From IMG/VR virus record IMGVR_UViG_3300028897_000119, positions 1-54,700 of that record: a stretch of 54,700 nt of DNA, one strand, 5' to 3'. A program made the position numbers and the translations under genes. The stretch comes from a virus. Position 1 is the stretch's first letter. The number at the start of each line of letters is the position of its first letter. Below the pieces are notes generated by a model that saw only the letters and a program-made list of their open reading frames with translations, had not been told where the DNA came from and searched no databases. Below, in pieces: positions 28,460 to 36,730 of the stretch.

Positions 28460-31038
28460 TGCCCGAGAGCTACCTCCCCGAGCTCCGCGACTACTCCGAG
28501 GTCAAGCGGGAGGAGGAGCAGCGCCAGCGGCTCGCGGCCGGTAACGCGGTCAACGTCGAGCCGAACCGCGCCTCGAGGATCCTCGAGCTCGGTGGGCAGA
28601 CTGGTTTGCCGCTCGAGGTCATCGACGCTGACTTCGACAATATCAGTCAGCTCGTCGAGATGCGGAAGTTCGACCCCGATCAGTACCGCGACAGCAATCC
28701 GAAGTGGCTCGAGTTTGCGGCCGACAATCCGTATCACCTTTCCGTGCTCAAGGCCGACAAGGAGAACCTCACGCGCATGGAGCGCGCCTTTCGGCCGATT
28801 CAGCAGGCGTGGCATCACTCGTGGGCAATGCAGGAGCTCGGCGAGATTGGCGCCCGCCAGCAGGAAGGTGTGTTTCTTCCCGGTGACGAGGAGCGCATCA
28901 AGGAGCTCAAGAAGTATAGCGTTGACCACGATTTCGACACCTCCGGCATTCACTCGCTGGTCGTTGCGCTGACCAAGCAATCGGCGAATTTCATTGGCGC
29001 GTGGGAGTCGGGCGCGAAAGGCGCAATGGTCGGCGGCACTGTGGGCGCCACGACTGGCGCCATCACTGGCGGCACGATCTTTCCGGTCGTCGGCGCGGGC
29101 CCCGGCATGTTGGCCGGCTGGTCAAGCGGCCTGACGATCGGCTTCGGTGCCGGCGCATTCAGCTACTCAGAGACGCAGGAGGGCGGTCATGCCTACCTAG
29201 AATATCGAGAGATGGGTTTCAGTCACGAGGACGCAGCCTGGGCCGCGACCATTGTCGGCAATCTCGGCGGTGCGGCCGAAGCCCTTGGCGGCGGCGTATT
29301 GCTGTCAAAGCTGCCGGGGATCAGGGAGATCAAAGGTCAGCTCGCCAAGGAGGTCGTTGCAGACGCGCTCAAGCGCAAGACGTTCCGCGACGCCGTGTGG
29401 CAGGGCACCAAGGATTTCGGCATCGGCATGACGTCCGAGATCGCGACTGAGATCTTTCAGGAGTCGGTGACGATGGCCGGCGGTGAGGCCCTCAAGTACA
29501 TGAACGATCGCGACGACTACCTGACCCGCGAGCAGGTTATCGAGCGCATCGGCGCCATTGCAGCCGAGACCATGAAAAGCACGGTGCTGCTTGCCGGCGC
29601 CGGCGGCACCACCACCATCATCCGTGACGGCATGAAAGCGCGCCGCGCGAAACAGATGGAGCTCGTGTATCAGGCACTCGGCGACTCGGCCGAAGCGTCA
29701 CGGCTGCGGCAGGAGGTGCCGAAAACCTATCAGGACTTCGTCAGCCGCGTGACGGCCGATGGCGATGTGCAATCGCTGCATGTCGATGTCGAGCAGTTCG
29801 ATCAATACTGGCAGGAGAAGGGCCACGATCCTGACGAGGTGGCGGCGCATCTCAACGTCAAGAAGGAAGATATTGAGCTGGCGCGCGAACGCGGCGGCAC
29901 GGTTGAGATCCCGATAAACGACTACGCCACGAAAATAGCTGGAACCGAGCATCACCAGTTTTTCCAGAAGCACATCACCAGCGACCCCGAGACGCAGATG
30001 TCGGCGCACGAGGCCGATCTCTACGATAAAAACAAGCCAGCCATGATCTCCGAGCTCGAGGAGCTGGCGGCGAAGATCCTCGATCCTGAGCAGGATGTCG
30101 ATGAGCAGATCATCAACGATGTCGTGAACCAGCTTGTCGCCACGGATGCGTTCGACCCGCAGACGGCCAGGACAACGGCCGAGATCATGCGCGGCATTCC
30201 GAATCTGGCGCGTCGCGCCGGCGAGGATCCGATGCAGCTCTACAAGCAATTCTTTGGTGGAGTGCGTCGGGTTCTCGCTGACGCACATACCGACAAGGAC
30301 ATCGACGCCTATGTAGATCCGTACATCAACATGCTGCGGGAGGGCACCGGCCCCAAGGAGCAAGACTTGTTCGGCACCAGACTGAGCGAGTTCCTGCGCA
30401 AAGCTGGCGGTGTCATGGACGAGGGTGGCGAATTGTCGGCTATGGACGCCGGTAAGGCGATCAGGGGGCTGGTGAAGCGGGACGGCATGACATTGGCCAC
30501 GGCAGCGGAAAAGGCCGCTGAGGCGGGCTACATTGCGTCACGCGACGAGAACCTGCTCGTGGAGGCCATACGGGACGAGATCGGCGGTAAGCCCGTTCTC
30601 GGGCCTGACGCTGACCCGCAGGCGATGGAGATGCAGCGGCGTCTCGATGAGCTCGAGGCGCTCATTGGCGAGGCCGGCCTCGATCTGAACACCATGACCA
30701 ATGCGGAGGTGCGTGAGGCACTCGATGCGCTCGACACCTTCGATCAGATGGACGATCTCAGCTTTCAGCAGCTCGTCGAGCTGGTTGGCCTGCTCGACTC
30801 CGTGGATACGATGCAGGACGAGCAATACGGTGTGGACCACCTCGTGCAGCAGGTAATGGACCACATGCCCGATATTTGGGAGCGGCAGGACTTTGGCGAT
30901 TTAACATTTACTGATAGAGTTCGCGTCAGGGAAACGGGCAAGGTGGCTGAATTGAAAGTTGCTGCACAACGGAGATTTGACGCAGCAGTTGAGCGTCGAA
31001 ACTTGCTCAAAAAGCTGCGAGATTGCGTAAGTGGCTGA
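28459..31038 (+). CDS. Large ejection protein with membrane-interacting Gly-rich region (859 aa)
   Basis: An 859-residue protein. Residues 1-160 are charged; a Gly/Ala-rich apolar stretch at about 180-235 (MVGGTVGATTGAITGGTIFPVVGAGPGMLAGWSSGLTIGFGAGAFSYSE) could insert into membrane; the remainder is helical with acidic linkers. The similarity in layout to T7 gp16/Bcep22-like ejection proteins (an apolar insertion segment after an N-terminal region) is the basis of the call. No transglycosylase motif is seen here. It probably crosses or spans the inner membrane with its partners. Confidence 0.7.
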   Translation: MPESYLPELRDYSEVKREEEQRQRLAAGNAVNVEPNRASRILELGGQTGLPLEVIDADFDNISQLVEMRKFDPDQYRDSNPKWLEFAADNPYHLSVLKADKENLTRMERAFRPIQQAWHHSWAMQELGEIGARQQEGVFLPGDEERIKELKKYSVDHDFDTSGIHSLVVALTKQSANFIGAWESGAKGAMVGGTVGATTGAITGGTIFPVVGAGPGMLAGWSSGLTIGFGAGAFSYSETQEGGHAYLEYREMGFSHEDAAWAATIVGNLGGAAEALGGGVLLSKLPGIREIKGQLAKEVVADALKRKTFRDAVWQGTKDFGIGMTSEIATEIFQESVTMAGGEALKYMNDRDDYLTREQVIERIGAIAAETMKSTVLLAGAGGTTTIIRDGMKARRAKQMELVYQALGDSAEASRLRQEVPKTYQDFVSRVTADGDVQSLHVDVEQFDQYWQEKGHDPDEVAAHLNVKKEDIELARERGGTVEIPINDYATKIAGTEHHQFFQKHITSDPETQMSAHEADLYDKNKPAMISELEELAAKILDPEQDVDEQIINDVVNQLVATDAFDPQTARTTAEIMRGIPNLARRAGEDPMQLYKQFFGGVRRVLADAHTDKDIDAYVDPYINMLREGTGPKEQDLFGTRLSEFLRKAGGVMDEGGELSAMDAGKAIRGLVKRDGMTLATAAEKAAEAGYIASRDENLLVEAIRDEIGGKPVLGPDADPQAMEMQRRLDELEALIGEAGLDLNTMTNAEVREALDALDTFDQMDDLSFQQLVELVGLLDSVDTMQDEQYGVDHLVQQVMDHMPDIWERQDFGDLTFTDRVRVRETGKVAELKVAAQRRFDAAVERRNLLKKLRDCVSG

Positions 31039-31432
31039 AAAGACTATCTCTCTGCGGGAGCTCGATGAGCTCGAGGAAGATGGCGCTGAGGTCGAATACG
31101 AGCGCGAAATCACCAAGATCGAGCAGTTCGACCAGCTTGTCGATAAACTTGACAGGCTCATCGCAGCCCAGGAGGAGCGCGCCCGCGCCGATCTTGCCCG
31201 CTCACAGACTCAGCTCGAGGTGCTGGCAACCCTGCAAGCACTGATTCGTGACAAGCGACTGAATAATGCAGTCGTGAATGTTGACCTGACTCCCCTCCGC
31301 TCCGTGCTAGAGGAAATTCAGGCGGCCCAGGAGCATCGCTCTCGGGTCGCCTATTTTTTCGATGTGAAGCGGGACGGCAGGGGCTACATAGATTCAATCA
31401 CTGCTCAGCCAAGAGGCGAGACACTAAACTAG
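31031..31432 (+). CDS. Unknown coiled-coil protein (133 aa)
   Basis: GTG 31031 overlaps the previous gene by 8 bases. The sequence is acidic with a long coiled coil (EEDGAEVEYEREITKIEQFDQLVDKLDRLIAAQEERARADLARSQTQLEVLATLQALIRD), then a short beta end (YFFDVKRDGRGYIDSITAQ). It may be an assembly chaperone or minor virion protein. Its place between the ejection and appendage genes supports a role in tail assembly. Confidence 0.65.
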   Translation: MAEKTISLRELDELEEDGAEVEYEREITKIEQFDQLVDKLDRLIAAQEERARADLARSQTQLEVLATLQALIRDKRLNNAVVNVDLTPLRSVLEEIQAAQEHRSRVAYFFDVKRDGRGYIDSITAQPRGETLN

Positions 31433-31442
31433 GGGTTCAAGG

Positions 31443-33863
31443 ATGACCGTTTACTACAACGTGACCTACAGCAACCGCGCCGGCGGTAGCTTTGTGGAGG
31501 AGGGAGCCTTTGTCACATGGAATGCTGGCGCCGACTCCGGTTTCATCGTCTCCGACATTCCGGGCGTTCCGACGACGACCGGCAAGCTGGCCATTGCCAT
31601 CATCGACGGCTCAATCCCGCCGGATGCCGCCGACACGCTGACGCAGGGAGCTGTGACGGCTGACGTCGATACCTCGAATCTCCTGCTCTATCCCGCGTAC
31701 CTGCGCGATGACGTTTCGGTCACAGACACGGCCGGCGACATCGACATCGCGTGGACCGGCCCCGCCATCGGGGCAACGCACAGTTTCCTGTTCGACGGAC
31801 AGACGTCGAACGTGGTTGCCGGCGAGATCCTCACGTTCTCCGGCGGCCAGCAGGCCGAAGTCATCACGGTAGTCTCTGACGCTGGCGCGACCGGCGAGCT
31901 CGACGTCCGCTTCATCACCGAGATCGACACCTTTGGCCTGCCGGTCAACAACGACACATTCACTGGCGACATCGCTGGTGACGGCACGGTCAACGGTGAG
32001 GTGCATCCTCGCGGCTACACGCCGCTCGAGCTGCATCGCTTCCTGTCGGATCTCAACGATGACGAGACCATCGCGGGTGACGACGATCTTTCGATGATCG
32101 ACCCGACCGCGACGGATCGGCAGACCGACCAGATCATCCGACTGCTTGGCTTGGTGACGATCAACGATACGGTCGCGCAGCATATGTACGGCGGCTCGGT
32201 GGAGCAGGGCTCGGGCAACACGCGCACCCTGTACTCGGGCCTTGGCGTACAGGTGACGACGCCGCTGACGACGACGCGGCCGATCCTCATTCAAGAGGAC
32301 GCGATCATCACCGACTACTGGAACAACGCCTACTTCCCCGATTCGGTATCCGGCAAGGTCCGAATTCTGGTCAAGACGATCGAGAATGGCGTCGCTATCG
32401 ACGGCCAGCGCATCAAGGGCAAGCTGCTCGAATATGGCGAGTCCTACTTCGAGGGCTTCACGACAGTCGGCACCGCCGAAACGTCGCTCGCCCTGTTCTC
32501 CTCGGGCGACTCGAACAACAACACGGCAGCCGGCACGGTTGCAGGCGCGCCGTACAACACGATTGTTGTCACCGAGGGCTACCAGACGCTCGACTTCAAC
32601 GAGGGTTCGGGCCCGACACCTTTCGGCCTGTCGATCGACTTCGGCTCAGCGAGTGCGCTGCAGACTTACGAGCGCACCAAGTACATTCAGCGCCGTGGCA
32701 CGGCCGAGACGCTGTTCGGTCGCAACGCTCAGCTATTCACCGGCTTCAATCGCAACTTTGCGTATGACGGCGAGACCGCCAATCTGACCGAGCCCGAGGT
32801 TCTGGCCTACGGCACCGAGATCCCGTACACCGGCGGCAGCGGCACACTGGTCACTGAGGGCGAGGTGGTCGAGGGTGCCGGCGGTGCTCGAGGTCGCGTC
32901 ATCTACGTCGATGATACGGCTGGCACTGGCACGATCATCGTTGCCGACCCGTTCGGGCAGTTCAACAACACCGAGGCGATCACGACGCTGCGCGGTGCTG
33001 GCGAATGGACGGCTACGACCGGCACGGTAGTCAACAACACGGCCAGCGGTCAGATCCTCCTGCTCGCACTCGACGACCAGGGTACGACCGGCAACGTCTA
33101 CGGGCAGCAGCTCACCGGCGTTGTGCCGCTCGACAATCAGACGCTTTTCGGCAAGACGTCCGGCAATCAGATCGACGTCAACGGTGCAGTCGCTACGCGA
33201 ACGATCAACAACCAGTTCGTCGGCAACTTCACCGGCACAAACTTCCAGACCAATTTCGGTATTGCCATCGACCCGAGCGACGCGATCGCCGGCGACAGCT
33301 TCCCGAACCTGCTCGAAGTCACGATTCAGCCGCCGGACAATCGCTCTGGCACAGTCACAAACCTTGTCATCGGCGACCGCATCTCGGTTTATCCGTGGGA
33401 CGGTGCCTCGCTCGACGTCAACGGCGATGCCGAGCCCAACTTCGACGAGATGACGATTACCGCCGGCGTGACTGGCGGCGTATCGACGACCGTTGTGGTA
33501 GGCGCAGGCAACATCCCGAACAACACGCCGGCGGCCGGCTTCCTGCGGCTCGAGCGTGACTCCGATGGCAACTACGATCTGCTCGAGTACAGCTCCTACA
33601 CCAACACGACCGGCACGTTCACGCTGGTAGGCACGGCTCCGAATACAGCGACCATCGGCAATAACCTGATGCGCGCGCTGATTGACAAGGAGCACGTTTC
33701 TGGCAGCGGCAACGAAAGCTACACCGCTACGTGGACTAACCCTGGCGAGCAGGTAGCCGTCACGGTGCGTCGTGGAGGCTCGCCGAATCCGATCAAGACG
33801 TTCAAGACGACGACCACTTTTGGCCCGTTCTCCGTCTCGACGATTCGGACACCGGATGAGTGA
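31443..33863 (+). CDS. Large beta-rich appendage protein (806 aa)
   Basis: An 806-residue Thr/Gly/Asn-rich protein with very few lysines or cysteines, full of short beta repeats (GDGTVNGEV, GTVTNLVIGD, TATTGTVVNNTASG). The N-terminal MTVYYNVTYSN and a middle YTPLELHRFLSDLNDDETIAGDDDLSMIDPT match a style of appendage proteins in other large podo- and myophages, in my judgement. It is likely a component of tail fibres or head fibres and leads a run of four appendage genes. The receptor is unknown. Confidence 0.7.
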   Translation: MTVYYNVTYSNRAGGSFVEEGAFVTWNAGADSGFIVSDIPGVPTTTGKLAIAIIDGSIPPDAADTLTQGAVTADVDTSNLLLYPAYLRDDVSVTDTAGDIDIAWTGPAIGATHSFLFDGQTSNVVAGEILTFSGGQQAEVITVVSDAGATGELDVRFITEIDTFGLPVNNDTFTGDIAGDGTVNGEVHPRGYTPLELHRFLSDLNDDETIAGDDDLSMIDPTATDRQTDQIIRLLGLVTINDTVAQHMYGGSVEQGSGNTRTLYSGLGVQVTTPLTTTRPILIQEDAIITDYWNNAYFPDSVSGKVRILVKTIENGVAIDGQRIKGKLLEYGESYFEGFTTVGTAETSLALFSSGDSNNNTAAGTVAGAPYNTIVVTEGYQTLDFNEGSGPTPFGLSIDFGSASALQTYERTKYIQRRGTAETLFGRNAQLFTGFNRNFAYDGETANLTEPEVLAYGTEIPYTGGSGTLVTEGEVVEGAGGARGRVIYVDDTAGTGTIIVADPFGQFNNTEAITTLRGAGEWTATTGTVVNNTASGQILLLALDDQGTTGNVYGQQLTGVVPLDNQTLFGKTSGNQIDVNGAVATRTINNQFVGNFTGTNFQTNFGIAIDPSDAIAGDSFPNLLEVTIQPPDNRSGTVTNLVIGDRISVYPWDGASLDVNGDAEPNFDEMTITAGVTGGVSTTVVVGAGNIPNNTPAAGFLRLERDSDGNYDLLEYSSYTNTTGTFTLVGTAPNTATIGNNLMRALIDKEHVSGSGNESYTATWTNPGEQVAVTVRRGGSPNPIKTFKTTTTFGPFSVSTIRTPDE

Positions 33864-34258
33864 TTGTTGTTGGCGTATGGGAGTCTGGTTTCACCGATGA
33901 GCAGCTATTCGTCGAGTGGCGCATGTGGAAACAGACGATCGCCGCCTACCAGATTAAGGATTGGCGCATGGTCGGAAATGTACCGGGGTGCGGCGCGTAT
34001 CGAGAATTCGACAGGATTGCAGATGCGATAGCCGACATCGACGAGGAGCGCAGGATCTTTCTGATTCCCGGCGCTCGGGAGACGATTGACGAGATCCAGC
34101 CGGTGAAAAATCCGGCTGTGATCTTCGGCAATTACGATGAGAACCTCCGTCGCTACGTGACGCCGGCCGCACAGGCCGCGCGCATCTCAACACCGCAGGA
34201 CACAGATATGTTTGCCGCAGCATGTCTGCCGCTGGTGCTCGATAGGGTGTGTCGATGA
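33860..34258 (+). CDS. Unknown alpha/beta protein within the appendage cluster (132 aa)
   Basis: GTG 33860 overlaps the upstream stop. The 132 residues contain IVVGVWESGFTDEQLFVEWRMWKQTIAAY, DEERRIFLIPGARETID and AVIFGNYDENLRRYVTPAAQAARISTPQDTDMFAAACLPLVL, an alternating alpha/beta pattern very different from the beta-rich neighbours. The last segment slightly resembles the cofactor-binding end of SPOUT methyltransferases (a glycine turn, then a short strand and helix), but this is speculative. It could be a fibre chaperone or an enzyme. Confidence 0.6.
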   Translation: MIVVGVWESGFTDEQLFVEWRMWKQTIAAYQIKDWRMVGNVPGCGAYREFDRIADAIADIDEERRIFLIPGARETIDEIQPVKNPAVIFGNYDENLRRYVTPAAQAARISTPQDTDMFAAACLPLVLDRVCR

Positions 34259-35916
34259 GCACGGATCTCCGCACTGAAATCAACGACTGCGAAGATGTCT
34301 CAGTTACATTTTCGACATCCGGCGGCGCACTCGCTGATGAGCCTCTGGCCGGTCAGTTTTACGAGGGTACTCAGGCTGTCAGGGCGCAGCACTCGAACAA
34401 CGACGACGAGCTCTACACGACGACCGACTCCGGTGGCACTGGCCTGAATATAGATCTCAGTGACGCCACGGCCTACGTGCTTCTCAAGGACGCATTGCCG
34501 CAGACATTTGCGAATCGTGGGGTGCAGATCCTTCTTGGCGACGGCACCGATCGCATCGGCTATTCCGTTGGTGGCAACGATGCACAGGGAATGCCTGTTG
34601 GTCCGTTCTTCAACGTCTATAAGCTCGATGTTTCAGAGATCGTCGCAGCGCCGGGAACAAACTTTGCGGTCTATGCCGGTAGCGAGGCGAACCTCGACCA
34701 GACGGCTGTAACTCAATTCGGTATCGGCACATTCCACAACGCCAAGGCCCAGGGTAACGTCGCGAACCTAGCCCTCGATCGCATGACGTATCACGCCAAT
34801 GGCAGCTATGCGTTGCGCATCAATGGCGGCACGGTCGGCACTCCCGAGACGATGGCCGATGTGCAGGGCGACGATGTCACAAACGGGTGGGGCATGGTCG
34901 CCAATCCAGTCGGCGAATCGTATTGGTTCTTTGCGCCTACTGAGTGGGGTGAGCCGACAGCCAATGCTGATGCGTATTTTTCAGCCGCAAATGAGCAGTG
35001 GTTTTGGGTTGGCGATAACGCTGGCGGCCGCGCTGTAGGTGCGACGCACTTTCCGTTTCGGGTTGTCGGCAATGCCACTGACACGATCAGCTTCGTGCTC
35101 GACAACGTGGTCATCGTCAATACCGGGACGCGCGCTCAGTTCGATATGTCGAGCGCCGATGTCAATACGCTGCAGCTCGATTCAGTCACGTTCACCGATC
35201 TAGGTGCTATCACTTTCCCGGCGAACACCGCGAGCAAGTACGCCAATGACTGCATTTTCAATAACTGCGATCAGGTGTATTTCGAGGATCTCACTTGCAA
35301 TCGGCTGACGTTCAACGGCTCGAATGATGCCAATGGTGCGATTCTGTGGGATGGCAATTCCGATCCCTCCGCGCAAGACAACATCACGCTGAATTCCGAT
35401 GGCACTGGCTACGGTATTCAGATCAACCTCAACACGGCCAGCCTGACGACATTCAATATCGACGGCTATGAGGTAAATGGTTACGAGACGACCAGTGGCG
35501 GTTCCACGGGAAACACGGTCTTTTTCATCGACAATGCCTTGGATGGCGATGTCACCATCAACATCACAAACGGCGTCGGCACTTTCAGCTACGAGGTAGC
35601 CGGCGGCTATACAGGCACGGTCACGATCAACCAGACGGTGACGGTCACAATCACGGTGCTCGATACTGAGGGTAGCCCGATCGAGGGTGCCAAGGTGTTC
35701 CTCGAGACGACTCCGGGCGGTGTCGATGTCATCACCTACGGCATCACCAATGCGAGCGGTCAGGTATCAGCGAGCTATGCCGGCTCGACGCCGCAGGCGG
35801 TCACTGGTTACGTGCGCAAGGGCACGGCATCGCCGGTCTACAAGGCGGCCAACATCAACGACACCATCGGCGCGGGAGGGCTTGCTGCGACGATTACCCT
35901 GGTGAGTGACGAGTAA
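34255..35916 (+). CDS. Appendage / fibre protein with Ig-like C-terminus (553 aa)
   Basis: ATG 34255 overlaps the previous stop (a GTG two codons earlier is possible). Residues 1-440 are Asp/Asn/Thr-rich beta sheet, probably a beta-helix (FDMSSADVNTLQLDSVTFTDLGAITF...). The last ~90 residues (VTITVLDTEGSPIEGAKVFLETTPGG...TNASGQVSASYAGSTPQAVTGYVRKGT) form a carboxypeptidase-regulatory/Ig-like beta sandwich, a module that phages use to hold onto sugars or neighbouring fibres. It probably works with 31443 and 35916. Confidence 0.75.
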   Translation: MSTDLRTEINDCEDVSVTFSTSGGALADEPLAGQFYEGTQAVRAQHSNNDDELYTTTDSGGTGLNIDLSDATAYVLLKDALPQTFANRGVQILLGDGTDRIGYSVGGNDAQGMPVGPFFNVYKLDVSEIVAAPGTNFAVYAGSEANLDQTAVTQFGIGTFHNAKAQGNVANLALDRMTYHANGSYALRINGGTVGTPETMADVQGDDVTNGWGMVANPVGESYWFFAPTEWGEPTANADAYFSAANEQWFWVGDNAGGRAVGATHFPFRVVGNATDTISFVLDNVVIVNTGTRAQFDMSSADVNTLQLDSVTFTDLGAITFPANTASKYANDCIFNNCDQVYFEDLTCNRLTFNGSNDANGAILWDGNSDPSAQDNITLNSDGTGYGIQINLNTASLTTFNIDGYEVNGYETTSGGSTGNTVFFIDNALDGDVTINITNGVGTFSYEVAGGYTGTVTINQTVTVTITVLDTEGSPIEGAKVFLETTPGGVDVITYGITNASGQVSASYAGSTPQAVTGYVRKGTASPVYKAANINDTIGAGGLAATITLVSDE

Positions 35917-36503
35917 TGGCTATCAGTGTCGATCCGATCACCGGCGAGATCTTCGTTCCTCGCGCGGACATGCCGATCATTCAGGCATCGCCGGAGGTTC
36001 GGCAGCTCGACACAGTGCAGTTCTGGCGAGATCTCAAGGATTGGGAAAAGTCGGTCGATGGAATTCCGTGGCCTGACACGCAGCAAAACTTTCCGTCCTA
36101 CACGATTTCCGGCTTCACCTACGCTCAGGCGTTCCTGATTATCCCGCCGTATTTCGTCAGGTTTGAGGACGGTCAGTACGGTGTCGCCCTGCAGGGCACC
36201 AACAACAACATCCTCGATGTCGCAGCCTCGAATCAGGTGCGCATCCTGTCGCAGAATTCCGGCGGCTTGATTGAGGGTCGGATCTCTGATGCGGACATCG
36301 CCAACATCTTCAACTACGTCATCGAGAACAACGAGACGTTCGCTGAGCAGATGAGGCTGATTCGTGCTGATGCCGCCGGCCGCGTGGTACAGGCTGGTGA
36401 CGGCAGCTATGCGATCAGGGATGCCGCTGACAGCAAGAATCGAATCGAGGGCGATGACGCGGTCAACGGTGGCCGTGACATCACCAACACGGACGGCACA
36501 TGA
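35916..36503 (+). CDS. Appendage-associated protein (195 aa)
   Basis: ATG 35916 overlaps the previous stop (TAATG). The opening MAISVDPITGEIFVPRADMPIIQASPEVRQLDTVQFWRDLKDWEKSVDGIPWPDTQ recalls a family found beside fibre genes in other phages, with a C-terminal IRDAADSKNRIEGDDAVNGGRDITN. It is probably a connector between the appendage proteins and the virion. ATGA-coupled to the next gene. Confidence 0.65.
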   Translation: MAISVDPITGEIFVPRADMPIIQASPEVRQLDTVQFWRDLKDWEKSVDGIPWPDTQQNFPSYTISGFTYAQAFLIIPPYFVRFEDGQYGVALQGTNNNILDVAASNQVRILSQNSGGLIEGRISDADIANIFNYVIENNETFAEQMRLIRADAAGRVVQAGDGSYAIRDAADSKNRIEGDDAVNGGRDITNTDGT

Positions 36504-36730
36504 GTAGCCACTATGAAAGCTCTCATTACGGTGCAAGCCACTACCTGTCGAGCCACTTCGGCAGGACTGGTGTCACGCCGCCGGTGCCGCCGATCACGCC
36601 TGAGCCTACCTACCCGCCGGGGATGGGGGAGGCTGAGCAGCTCAGGCATAGGCGTATATTGCAAGAGGACGAGCTGCTCATCGCACTGGTGACGGCGTTC
36701 CTTGATGTGAAGGACAACGATGGCGGTTAG
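36500..36730 (+). CDS. SSHY-repeat small protein (76 aa)
   Basis: A 76-residue protein whose N-terminus is four tandem copies of a five-residue unit (SSHYE, SSHYG, ASHYL, SSHFG), then a Pro-rich linker (VTPPVPPITPEPTYPPGM) and an acidic helix. Such His/Tyr repeats could bind metal or stack aromatically; I recall similar SSHY-start proteins beside phage appendage genes. It overlaps both neighbours, so synthesis is coupled to the giant protein that follows. Confidence 0.7.
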   Translation: MSSHYESSHYGASHYLSSHFGRTGVTPPVPPITPEPTYPPGMGEAEQLRHRRILQEDELLIALVTAFLDVKDNDGG

